A stretch of DNA of 22,131 bases, from assembly GCA_002315505.1 (NCBI GenBank), contig DCGX01000044.1, positions 6,130 through 28,260 on the forward strand, in the 5' to 3' direction. The notes under the pieces were generated by a model. It saw only the letters and a list, made by a program, of their open reading frames with translations. It searched no databases and was not told the DNA's origin. This DNA comes from Ruminococcaceae bacterium UBA1767. GTDB taxonomy: Bacteria > Bacillota > Clostridia > Oscillospirales > Acutalibacteraceae. Below, piece by piece: positions 16,149 to 22,131 of this stretch. The translations under genes were made by a program, and so were the position numbers. How positions within the stretch are numbered: the stretch's first letter is position 1; each line of letters opens with the position of its first letter.

Positions 16149-16487
16149 GAAAAGACTTTTTGTACCCATAAGAATAAGAATTACAGAAAATATTTTTCTG
16201 ATGATATTTTCATCTGATTGATTTAAAATAAAAAATCCGGCACCTGCACCGATTATTCCCAAAGCAATCATTTTCAAAGCGAGCTTCCATTCAATGAGCT
16301 TGTTCTTTGTATGAAAGCAAAGGGAGAGCAGGGCGGACGGTATGAAAAACAGTAAATTTATTCCCTGGGCATTTAACTGGGGAATATTTTTATACAAAGA
16401 CAGATAGAGGATTAATATTCCTCCTCCGCCGAAGCCCATCGATGAGAGCATACCGGAAAGTACAGCGGCGATAATATCCTTAATCAT
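16131..16487 (-). CDS. TauE/SafE-family half protein, second gene of a pair
   Basis: A 118-residue, about four-helix membrane protein matching one repeat of the TauE/SafE sulfite/organic anion exporter fold: a glycine-rich first helix with MGFGGGGILIL, then NLLFFIPSALLSL, and a GIIGAGAGFF helix, ending with IRKIFSVILILMGTKSLF. A complete TauE/SafE is about 250 residues with two such repeats. The start ATG overlaps the upstream gene's TGA as ATGA (16484-16487 on the + strand) and has no ribosome binding site of its own, so translation probably depends on the preceding gene. It is expected to pair with that product into one transporter. Substrate unknown. Confidence 0.82.
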   Translation of the reverse strand: MIKDIIAAVLSGMLSSMGFGGGGILILYLSLYKNIPQLNAQGINLLFFIPSALLSLCFHTKNKLIEWKLALKMIALGIIGAGAGFFILNQSDENIIRKIFSVILILMGTKSLFSKDKK

Positions 16488-16834
16488 TTTAAAAACATTT
16501 TAACTCCCGCATAGATAATAAAAACAGAAAAAGCCTTTGAAAGAAATTTCTCGGGTATTTTCGGCAACAGATATGCTCCTGCAGCTGAGCCGATTAGTCC
16601 GGGCAGGAGATAGACGTAACTGTCGCTGATTTTTACATCACCACGATAAATATACACAGCGGCACTGATTATTGTCAGTGGAAGAATAACCGCAATTGCA
16701 GTTGCGTGAGCATTTGCACTGTCGATGTTATTGTATTTCAGATTCTCAACGGCAATAATTCCGCCGCACGAGCCTGCGATTATGTTTATCACGCCTGTCA
16801 GAAATGAAAGGGTATAGCTTATTACTTTTTTCAT
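16484..16834 (-). CDS. TauE/SafE-family half protein, first gene of a pair
   Basis: A 116-residue membrane protein matching the other TauE/SafE repeat: TGVINIIAGSCGGIIAVENL, NAHATAIAVILPLTIISA, GLIGSAAGAYLL, then KAFSVFIIYAGVKMFL. It mirrors its partner's helix order and its closing helix, as expected for the two halves of a duplicated fold. I prefer the ATG at 16834-16832 because AAAGGTG (16849-16843) then lies 8 bases upstream; an ATG two codons earlier (16840) would leave only 2 bases. No clear promoter was found in the short space toward the divergent amidase gene, so its promoter probably overlaps that gene's start. No regulator or sulfur-metabolism gene is adjacent. Confidence 0.82.
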   Translation of the reverse strand: MKKVISYTLSFLTGVINIIAGSCGGIIAVENLKYNNIDSANAHATAIAVILPLTIISAAVYIYRGDVKISDSYVYLLPGLIGSAAGAYLLPKIPEKFLSKAFSVFIIYAGVKMFLK

Positions 16835-16875
16835 ATACATTTCACCTTTGACATATATTGTATAGGGGTGTTTGT

Positions 16876-17598
16876 GTGAGCAGAGAAATTCGCTGTACTG
16901 TTGCGATTACAGTCCTGTTTATATTAATATTGTTAGGTCTTTTATATTTAACATACCAGTTAAATTCTTCCTCGGTCGGTGCGTCGGCGAACACAGTGAG
17001 TATGAAAACGATTATTATTGACGCAGGTCACGGAGGCGAAGACGGCGGTGCTGTTGCAGATGACGGCACTGTTGAGAAAAATATTAATCTTGATATTTCC
17101 TTAAAGCTGGAAAAGCTGCTGAAGCTGTACGGCTTTGATGTAATAATGGTACGAAGTACCGACAGATTGATTTATTCTGATGATTCTGTTACAATAAGAC
17201 AGAAAAAAGTATCGGATATTCGCAATCGGATGAAAATTATTGATGATAATCCAGATGCACTTTTTGTCAGTATTCATCAGAATAAATATGATGCTTCGTC
17301 AGTACACGGAGCACAGGTTTTTTACTCGAAAAACAATCCCGAAAGTCAGCTTCTTGCTCAGAGCATACAGAATTCCGTTGTAGCTTCAATTCAGCCTGAC
17401 AATAACAGAAAGGTAAAGCCTACAGGCACGGAAATTTACCTTTTATACCATGCGAAAAGTGTTGCGGTGATGGCTGAGTGCGGATTTATATCAAATTATG
17501 AAGAATTATCCCTGCTGAAGCAGGATTCATATAAATTAAAATTAGCTATGGCGATTGCTGATGGAATAGTGGATTATTGTTTTAAGGCAACGCCCTGA
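16876..17598 (+). CDS. cwlD: N-acetylmuramoyl-L-alanine amidase, CwlD-like
   Basis: A 240-residue Amidase_3 zinc enzyme that cuts the bond between MurNAc and the stem peptide. Seen: one N-terminal transmembrane or signal-anchor helix (about 8-28), IIIDAGHGGEDGG with zinc ligand His52, VEKNIN with Glu67, SIHQN with His134, and the catalytic AECGFISN with Glu201. Size and single-domain layout match CwlD, which with PdaA forms muramic-delta-lactam in spore cortex; if that holds, the organism is likely a spore former, but related vegetative amidases exist. The start is GTG 16876 with GGGGTG at 16865-16870; a TTG at 16858 precedes it. The gene ends 11 bases before radA. Confidence 0.85.
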   Translation: MSREIRCTVAITVLFILILLGLLYLTYQLNSSSVGASANTVSMKTIIIDAGHGGEDGGAVADDGTVEKNINLDISLKLEKLLKLYGFDVIMVRSTDRLIYSDDSVTIRQKKVSDIRNRMKIIDDNPDALFVSIHQNKYDASSVHGAQVFYSKNNPESQLLAQSIQNSVVASIQPDNNRKVKPTGTEIYLLYHAKSVAVMAECGFISNYEELSLLKQDSYKLKLAMAIADGIVDYCFKATP

Positions 17599-17609
17599 GG
17601 AATGATAAT

Positions 17610-18989
17610 ATGGCACAGAAAGCAAAAAATATATATGTTTGTTCGGCTTGCGGTCACGAGAGCGCAAAATGGTATGGCCAATGTCCTGCCTGCTCGGAGT
17701 GGAATACAATGGAAGAAACCTTTAAAGCACCCGAAACAACTAAAAAAACAGCCTCAAGAACTGCTCTCGGCAATTTTTCGGCAGGTGTTCAGAAGATAAA
17801 TGATATAACCTGTGATGGTGAGGTCAGATATAAAACAGGCTTAAAGGAGCTTGACAGAGTTCTCGGCGGCGGTATTGTAAAAGGCTCGCTTGTTCTTCTG
17901 AGCGGTGACCCGGGTATCGGTAAATCAACACTTTTGCTGCAGATTTGTCAGTTCCTCGGTGAGAGCTTAAATATTCTCTACGTGTCCGGCGAGGAATCTG
18001 CACATCAGATTAAGCTCAGAGCCGACAGACTCGGAGTAAATACAGATAATCTTTCGGTTTTCTGTGAAACAGATGTACAGATAATATCGGAATATATGCG
18101 CTCTGCGAAGCCCGAGCTTGTAATTATTGACTCAATTCAGACAATGAATGTTGCTGAGCTTAACTCTTCTCTCGGCAGTGTTGCACAGGTCAGAGAAAGC
18201 ACAAATTGTCTTATGCAGGCGGCAAAAAGCCTTAATATTCCGACAATTGTGGTCGGTCATGTCAATAAGGACGGAAATATCGCAGGTCCTAAGGTGCTTG
18301 AGCATATCGTTGATGCTGTGCTTTACTTTGAGGGCGAAAGACATCTTTCCTACAGAATCTTGCGTGCAGTGAAAAACAGATACGGCTCAACCAATGAAAT
18401 CGGTGTGTTTGAAATGAAGGATAACGGACTTTCCGAGGTCGATAATCCGTCACAGATGATGATTTCCGGCAGACCAAAAAACACCTCCGGCTCCTGTGTT
18501 GCCTGTCTTATGGAGGGCTCAAGACCTATTTTAGCCGAGGTGCAGGCGCTTGTCAGTGCTTCGGGCTTTGGAAATCCGAGAAGAATGGCAAACGGCTTTG
18601 ACTATAATCGGCTTGCAATGCTTCTTGCCGTGCTTGAGAAGAGGGCAGGGTACTTTTTTGCAAATACCGACGTGTATATAAATGTAGTCGGTGGTCTTAA
18701 GCTGGACGAGCCTGCATCCGATTTATCGGTTGCTCTTTCATTGATTTCAAGTCTTAAGGATACTCCGATACGAGACGACGTAATCGCCTTCGGCGAAATC
18801 GGACTCGGCGGCGAAATTCGTTCAATCGGAAGCTGTGACCAGCGTATCAAGGAGGCGGCAAGACTCGGCTTTAATCGTTGCATTGTGCCGTACCATAATT
18901 TTAAAACGCTTAATCAGAGTATTAAAAATCTTGTTGAGGTAGTACCTGCGAGAACGATAAGGGCGGCATTTGAGGCAGGAGTCGAATGA
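17610..18989 (+). CDS. radA: DNA repair protein RadA (Sms)
   Basis: A 459-residue RadA, usual length about 455. It is a RecA-like ATPase and branch-migration helicase in recombinational repair. Seen: an N-terminal C4 zinc finger with CSAC and CPAC (Cys11, 14, 25, 28), Walker A GDPGIGKST (99-107), Walker B-type LVIIDSIQT, the RadA-specific KNRYG motif (255-259), and a C-terminal Lon-protease-like domain with ASDLSVALSLISS and GEIGLGGEIR. GAGG at 17597-17600 is 9 bases before the ATG, overlapping the amidase stop. The GNAT gene follows after 1 base. Confidence 0.97.
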   Translation: MAQKAKNIYVCSACGHESAKWYGQCPACSEWNTMEETFKAPETTKKTASRTALGNFSAGVQKINDITCDGEVRYKTGLKELDRVLGGGIVKGSLVLLSGDPGIGKSTLLLQICQFLGESLNILYVSGEESAHQIKLRADRLGVNTDNLSVFCETDVQIISEYMRSAKPELVIIDSIQTMNVAELNSSLGSVAQVRESTNCLMQAAKSLNIPTIVVGHVNKDGNIAGPKVLEHIVDAVLYFEGERHLSYRILRAVKNRYGSTNEIGVFEMKDNGLSEVDNPSQMMISGRPKNTSGSCVACLMEGSRPILAEVQALVSASGFGNPRRMANGFDYNRLAMLLAVLEKRAGYFFANTDVYINVVGGLKLDEPASDLSVALSLISSLKDTPIRDDVIAFGEIGLGGEIRSIGSCDQRIKEAARLGFNRCIVPYHNFKTLNQSIKNLVEVVPARTIRAAFEAGVE

Positions 18990-18990
18990 T

Positions 18991-19485
18991 ATGGAAATTC
19001 GTGCTTTAAATACAAGTGATTATCGTGAAATTCTTGATATTTACAATTACTATATTGAAAATACAGTCTATACTCTTGAATTTGATAAGCTGACACTTGA
19101 TGAATTTTCAAAAAGACTTGATAAAATCAGCAGTGGTTATCCGTTTATTGTCGCAGTTGAAAATAAAAAAGTTGTCGGATATGCTTATCTGAATGCGTTC
19201 AGCGAAAGAAAGGGCTACAGGCACACGGTTGATTTATCGATTTACGTTGACAAAGATAAGCTGAGAGAAGGCTATGGAAAAGCTCTTGCCGAAGAAATAA
19301 TTGCTCTTGCCAAATCAGATGGATACAGAAACATAATCGCAATTATTACGTCAAAAAACGAGCGAAGCATAGAATTTCATAAGTCGGTCGGATTTTTCAC
19401 GGTAGGAAAATTTACGGATGTTGCCGAAAAGTTTAATGAAACTTTCGGGGTGACATATATGCAGTTAAAATTAACGGAGGAATAA
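18991..19485 (+). CDS. GNAT N-acetyltransferase, PAT-like
   Basis: A 164-residue acetyltransferase of the GNAT fold resembling phosphinothricin/methionine-sulfoximine acetyltransferases. Seen: MEIRALNTSDYREILDIYN at the N-terminus, TYTLEF-like EYTLEF region (VYTLEF), FIVAVENKKVVGYAYL, and the acetyl-CoA pyrophosphate loop LREGYGKAL, followed by ITSKNERSIEFHKSVGF. The natural acceptor is probably a small amino-compound but is not determined. ATG 18991 is used, with AGGAG at 18977-18981 inside the end of radA; the frame continues upstream within radA without support. It ends 1 base before the MFS gene. Confidence 0.88.
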   Translation: MEIRALNTSDYREILDIYNYYIENTVYTLEFDKLTLDEFSKRLDKISSGYPFIVAVENKKVVGYAYLNAFSERKGYRHTVDLSIYVDKDKLREGYGKALAEEIIALAKSDGYRNIIAIITSKNERSIEFHKSVGFFTVGKFTDVAEKFNETFGVTYMQLKLTEE

Positions 19486-19486
19486 T

Positions 19487-20857
19487 ATGGAGAAGAAAAT
19501 GACATTTAAAATGTGGTTTAATCTGATTTTGTTCGGATTAATGGGACAGATTGCATGGAATGTTGAAAACATGTATTTCAACACGTTTCTCTGCAACTCA
19601 ATTTACGGCTCGGCCTCAGCTACTGCCGTAAACGGCTCACTGACTATTGTTGATGCAGTTGCGTGGATGGTTGCTTTGAGTGCAGTTGTTGCAGTGGTTA
19701 CAACATTTATTATGGGCAATCTGAGTGATAAGATAAATAACCGAAAGCTCTTTATTTCGTTTGGTTATATCCTTTGGGGTATTGTTACAGGATGTTTCGG
19801 ATTCATTTCTCTCGAAAATACGCAAAAGCTCTTCCATATCAGCTCTGAAACAGCTGTTCTTACAGGTACTGTATGGCTCATAATCGGTATGGATTGTCTT
19901 ATGACGTTTATGGGCTCAACGAGTAACGACTCTGCATTCAATGCGTGGGTAACCGATATTACCTGCCCGAAGAACAGAACAACAGTTGAAACCGTTCTTG
20001 CAATAATGCCTGCTGCCGCAATGGGACTTGTGTTAGCTGTCGGCGGTATCATTGTTACTAAATTCGGTTATCCGATATTCTTCTTCGGACTCGGTGCATT
20101 CGTTGTTCTCTGCGGTGTAATCGGCTTGTTCACAATCAAGGATTCACGCAGCGGTGAAGTGAATAAGGATGCAAATTACTGGTCGAATCTTTTCTACGGC
20201 TTCCGTCCGTCGGTTGTGAAGGAAAATTCAAGTCTTTATCTTGCACTTGTTTCAATGTGTATTTACTGCACGGCTGTACAGGTGTTTTTCCCGTACTTAA
20301 TAGTTTATCTTCAGCACAGTGACCTTGATTTTATCAATAATATCGGTACACTTTTCGAGGGCGGAAATCTTGCAATTACTGTGATAACCTTGTTTGTGAC
20401 AGTTGTGTTGCTTGTACTCTTTGTTACGAAAGTAAATAAAATCGGTAAGGGTGTTTGTCTTGTAATCTGCTCAGTGCTTTTCATAGGCGGATTGATTGTC
20501 ACAGGCTTTGCACATACGCCGACAATGTTCCTTGTGGGCTGCGGACCGTTCATCGTAGGCTATGCAATGCTTGCAATTATTCTCGGTGCAGTTATCCGTG
20601 ACTTCACTCCCGAGGATAAGACAGGACTTTTCCAGGGTGTCAGAATGATATTTATGGTTCTCATTCCAATGGTTGCGGGTCCAAGACTTGCAATGATTGC
20701 TGCAAAGAATTCAACAATAACCTATGTCAATGATTACGGTGCAGAGAATGTTCTTCCGTCATCGAATATGTTTATTATCGCGGGAATTCTCACATTGTTC
20801 ATTTTTGTTACGCTTATCCCGCTTATCAAAAAGGGACTTAAAACAGATAAAGTTTAA
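19487..20857 (+). CDS. MFS transporter, glycoside/sugar-symporter-like
   Basis: A 456-residue integral membrane protein with about 12 hydrophobic segments. The N-terminus GLMGQIAWNVENMYFNTF and the loop MGNLSDKINNRKLFI (the MFS loop 2-3 motif with GxLSDK) mark it as a major facilitator, of a branch that is common in clostridia and resembles the GPH/SLC45-type sugar symporters. NAWVTDIT and a PEDKTGLFQGVRM loop are also seen. Substrate is unknown. The ribosome binding site ACGGAGGAA lies inside the end of the GNAT gene. It is the last gene of the cwlD-radA-GNAT-MFS group; no strong forward terminator follows except weak hairpins at 20869-20904 and 21002-21032. Confidence 0.85.
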   Translation: MEKKMTFKMWFNLILFGLMGQIAWNVENMYFNTFLCNSIYGSASATAVNGSLTIVDAVAWMVALSAVVAVVTTFIMGNLSDKINNRKLFISFGYILWGIVTGCFGFISLENTQKLFHISSETAVLTGTVWLIIGMDCLMTFMGSTSNDSAFNAWVTDITCPKNRTTVETVLAIMPAAAMGLVLAVGGIIVTKFGYPIFFFGLGAFVVLCGVIGLFTIKDSRSGEVNKDANYWSNLFYGFRPSVVKENSSLYLALVSMCIYCTAVQVFFPYLIVYLQHSDLDFINNIGTLFEGGNLAITVITLFVTVVLLVLFVTKVNKIGKGVCLVICSVLFIGGLIVTGFAHTPTMFLVGCGPFIVGYAMLAIILGAVIRDFTPEDKTGLFQGVRMIFMVLIPMVAGPRLAMIAAKNSTITYVNDYGAENVLPSSNMFIIAGILTLFIFVTLIPLIKKGLKTDKV

Positions 20858-20860
20858 TAG

Positions 20861-20904
20861 AAAATAAAAACAAGACATGAAATTGTAAAATTTCGTGTCT
20901 TGTT
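20861..20904 (-). terminator. Terminator of tRNA-Arg (minus strand)
   Basis: AACAAGACATGAAATT (20869-20884) pairs with AATTTCGTGTCTTGTT (20889-20904), 16 bp with one wobble and a GTAA loop. Read on the minus strand it is followed by TTTTTATTTT, giving an intrinsic terminator 4 bases after the tRNA 3' end. On the + strand there is no T-tract beyond TTGTT, so it can only weakly end the MFS transcript. Confidence 0.8.
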
Positions 20905-20908
20905 GCTA

Positions 20909-20985
20909 TGGCCCGCCCGAAGAGGTTCGAACTCCCAGTCGTCAGAATCGGAATCTGATGCATTATCCAATTATGCTACGGGCGG
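20909..20985 (-). tRNA. tRNA-Arg (anticodon CCG), CCA encoded
   Basis: On the minus strand a complete cloverleaf can be drawn: acceptor CCGCCCG/CGGGCGG (7 perfect pairs), D stem GCAT/ATGC with loop AATTGGATA (A at position 20, an arginine identity element), anticodon stem TCAGA/TCTGA with loop TTCCGAT, so the anticodon is CCG reading CGG. The variable loop is CGACT, the T arm GGGAG-TTCGAAC-CTCTT includes two wobbles, the discriminator is G and CCA is encoded. It is 77 bases long. Confidence 0.96.
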
Positions 20986-21001
20986 AAATTATTCATAGTA
21001 A

Positions 21002-21032
21002 TCAGCTCTGCTTAAATATAAGACAGAGCTGA
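21002..21032. repeat. Inverted repeat upstream of tRNA-Arg
   Basis: TCAGCTCTG (21002-21010) and CAGAGCTGA (21024-21032) are perfect 9-base complements around an AT-rich loop. It is followed on the + strand by AAAACTTTTC, a poor terminator tail. It could be a weak terminator for the MFS transcript or an element in the tRNA-Arg upstream region. No convincing minus-strand promoter for the tRNA was identified. Confidence 0.4.
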
Positions 21033-21061
21033 AAACTTTTCTATTCGCAACTATTTTAACA

Positions 21062-21113
21062 CACTTTCATTTTTGAGTCAACTACTCAAAGCTGAAACAA
21101 TATAACGAAAGTG
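21062..21113. repeat. Nested inverted repeats before the metallophosphatase gene
   Basis: An inner palindrome TTTGAGT (21072-21078) / ACTCAAA (21084-21090) with a 5-base loop is enclosed by outer arms CACTTTC (21062-21068) and GAAAGTG (21107-21113). It covers the region where the promoter of the downstream gene must lie (a poor TTGAGT...CAATAT pair, 19-base spacer). It may be an operator or a leader structure; function unknown. Confidence 0.4.
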
Positions 21114-21140
21114 ACATCAGGATACAGGAGGAAAATAAAA

Positions 21141-21857
21141 ATGCAGTATGTATGCACGGATTTGCACGGATTTTCACTTGAAAAATTTGAAACAATGCTT
21201 GAAAGAATCAGCTTTTGTGATTCGGATTTTCTTTGGGTGCTGGGCGATGTCATTGACAGGGGAAATGATGGCGTTAAAATTCTGAAATGGCTGATGGCAA
21301 GGAAAAACGCACAGTTGATACTCGGCAATCACGAGGATATGCTTTTGAATTGTGATTTTTTGTTTGATGAGGCAACAGCGGAGAGCATCGCAGATTTAAA
21401 TCCGATAAAGTTAAACACTTATCTGACCTGGATGTCAAACAGTGGCAGACCGACGTTAGAGGCACTTTCGGCTACGAGATATAAGGAGATAAGATATTTA
21501 CTCAAATACATCAGTGACTGTCCGCTTTACAAGGAACTGAACGTAAACGGGAAGAAATATGTTCTTACTCACAGCGGACTCGGTAACTTTAAAAAGGAAA
21601 AGCAACTGTACGAATACACAAATAATGAATTGTTGTGGAACAGACCAACGCAAGATACGGAGTATTATGATGATGCTATGGTGATTATCGGTCACACTCC
21701 GACGGTATACTATGGTGAGGAATATAAGGGCAGAGCTTTTTCAACAGAAACATGGATTGATATTGATGTCGGAGCGGGACTAGGACTTAATCCGATGATA
21801 TTACGTCTTGATGATTTAAAAGAATTCTATTTTGACGATAATTTGCAGCTTGTTTAG
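21141..21857 (+). CDS. PPP-type metallophosphatase (calcineurin-like)
   Basis: A 238-residue metallophosphoesterase of the PPP / bis(5'-nucleosyl)-tetraphosphatase-like group. All metal motifs are visible: DLHG (Asp7, His9), GDVIDRG (35-41), GNHED (62-66), LTHSGLG and IIGHTP. Relatives include serine/threonine phosphatases and diadenosine polyphosphate hydrolases (PrpE, ApaH); substrate cannot be assigned. ATG 21141 is chosen with CAGGAGG at 21125-21131, 9 bases upstream; an in-frame GTG at 21111 precedes it. It stands alone, between the tRNA-Arg region and the tRNA-Leu locus. Confidence 0.9.
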   Translation: MQYVCTDLHGFSLEKFETMLERISFCDSDFLWVLGDVIDRGNDGVKILKWLMARKNAQLILGNHEDMLLNCDFLFDEATAESIADLNPIKLNTYLTWMSNSGRPTLEALSATRYKEIRYLLKYISDCPLYKELNVNGKKYVLTHSGLGNFKKEKQLYEYTNNELLWNRPTQDTEYYDDAMVIIGHTPTVYYGEEYKGRAFSTETWIDIDVGAGLGLNPMILRLDDLKEFYFDDNLQLV

Positions 21858-21897
21858 CTGAAAAAACAAAGATGTAAAAATAATACAACGATTGTTA

Positions 21898-21926
21898 TTG
21901 ACAAATCGATTGCTGTCGGTTATAAT
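21898..21926 (+). promoter_or_regulatory. Perfect-consensus sigma-A promoter before the tRNA-Leu locus
   Basis: TTGACA (21898-21903), 17-base spacer, TATAAT (21921-21926): both hexamers match consensus exactly. The predicted start (about 21933) is 11 bases before the tRNA-Leu-like sequence, as expected for a stable RNA promoter. Confidence 0.92.
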
Positions 21927-21943
21927 ATAAAAGTCGTAAAAAT

Positions 21944-22010
21944 GCCGGCGTGGCGGAATAGGCAGACGCAAGGGACTTAAAATCCTGTGAGTTGTTTACA
22001 GTTCTAAGTC
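21944..22010 (+). pseudogene. tRNA-Leu(TAA) remnant with degenerate 3' half
   Basis: Bases 21944-21982 give a normal tRNA-Leu 5' half: acceptor strand GCCGGCG, TG, D arm GCGGAATAGGCAGACGC, and anticodon loop CTTAAAA with anticodon TAA. The anticodon stem is AGGGA/TCCTG with an A-G mismatch and a wobble. A variable arm can be drawn only with two wobbles (GAGTT/AGTTC). After that there is no G-TTCRANY-C T arm and no CGCCGGC acceptor strand or CCA; the nearest candidates (CACGGCA near 22038) pair with only four bases. The end is therefore approximate. A sequencing or assembly error near a repeated tRNA is an alternative to true decay. Confidence 0.65.
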
Positions 22011-22110
22011 TCAAAGTGTTTGATATTCAAGGCTTTCACGGCAATAAGACAAATTATTTTTAGGGCGTGCCCGCGTAAATGCCCGCATTTTTCCAGCAAA
22101 AAGTTAATAC
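22011..22110 (+). other. Spacer between tRNA-Leu remnant and second tRNA-Leu
   Basis: No gene is seen. It contains two GCCCGC copies (22069-22074 and 22081-22086) and a weak AAATG-CATTT hairpin followed by T's around 22077-22092. It is not convincing as a terminator, so the upstream promoter may read into the second tRNA-Leu. Confidence 0.4.
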
Positions 22111-22131
22111 GCCGGTGTGGCGGAATAGGCA
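22111..22131 (+). tRNA. tRNA-Leu, 5' end only (cut by window)
   Basis: The last 21 bases, GCCGGTGTGGCGGAATAGGC plus A, match the 5' acceptor strand and D-arm start of a tRNA-Leu and differ from the copy at 21944 by one base (GCCGGTG against GCCGGCG). The anticodon is outside the window. Confidence 0.75.

Noticed and set aside
16484..16487. Frameshift splitting one TauE/SafE gene
   Set aside because: Each part has a complete helix set, a proper start and stop, and near-equal length; the ATGA overlap is typical of coupled genes. Kept as a finding rather than called a pseudogene.
20869..20904. Hairpin as main terminator of the MFS gene
   Set aside because: The T-tract is on the minus strand (A-rich on the + strand before the stem), which fits the tRNA-Arg instead.
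21944..22110. Group I intron in tRNA-Leu(TAA), as known in cyanobacteria
   Set aside because: Such introns split the anticodon loop; here the loop CTTAAAA is continuous, and no catalytic core or 3' half of the tRNA follows within the visible 167 bases.
1..22131. CRISPR array, prophage or insertion sequence
   Set aside because: No regularly spaced repeats, no integrase, transposase or phage structural genes, and no terminal inverted repeats were seen.

Overview
The window looks like chromosomal DNA from a moderately AT-rich Bacillota, most likely a Clostridia / Ruminococcaceae-type gut anaerobe. This is inferred from gene content: an FMN-riboswitch-controlled RibU, an EF-G-like paralog, a CwlD-type amidase, and strong GGAGG ribosome binding sites with some TTG/GTG starts. 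I see no phage, transposon, CRISPR or plasmid genes. Nearly all protein genes are on the + strand; the exceptions are a two-gene TauE/SafE pair and a tRNA-Arg.

Layout. Positions 1-1658: the 3' part of an AlaX-type alanyl-tRNA editing protein, overlapped by a LOG-family phosphoribohydrolase. Positions 1659-3950: a structured intergenic region, a good promoter and a divergent EF-G-like GTPase. Positions 3966-4783: promoter, FMN riboswitch, intrinsic terminator and ribU. Positions 4788-5813: a GH16-type glycoside hydrolase with its own promoter and terminator. Positions 5825-6539: a dTMP-kinase-like kinase whose promoter sits almost on its ribosome binding site.

Positions 6554-16148 appear to be one long operon: DJ-1/PfpI protein, mltG, peptidase-U32/TrhP-like protein, murE, FemAB-type transferase, bifunctional class A PBP, ruvX and a VanZ-like membrane protein. 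Six of the eight genes overlap their neighbour or lie within about 15 bases of it, and most products act on peptidoglycan. The MurE has sequence blocks resembling lysine-adding (streptococcal-type) MurE rather than the mDAP type, and the next gene encodes a FemAB-type interpeptide-bridge enzyme. Together they predict a branched, probably lysine- or ornithine-type peptidoglycan.

Positions 16131-16840 (minus strand): two half-size TauE/SafE membrane genes coupled by an ATGA overlap. Positions 16876-20857: cwlD-like amidase, radA, a GNAT acetyltransferase and an MFS transporter, again tightly packed. Positions 20861-20985 (minus): tRNA-Arg(CCG) with encoded CCA and its own terminator. Positions 21141-21857: a PPP-type metallophosphatase. 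Positions 21898-22131: a perfect-consensus promoter followed by a tRNA-Leu(TAA) whose 3' half is degenerate, then 167 bases later the first 21 bases of a second tRNA-Leu, cut by the window end.

No wholly novel system is evident. The best leads are the MurE/FemAB pair, the EF-G-like protein with altered GTPase motifs, the decayed tRNA-Leu under a strong promoter, and the split TauE/SafE pair.
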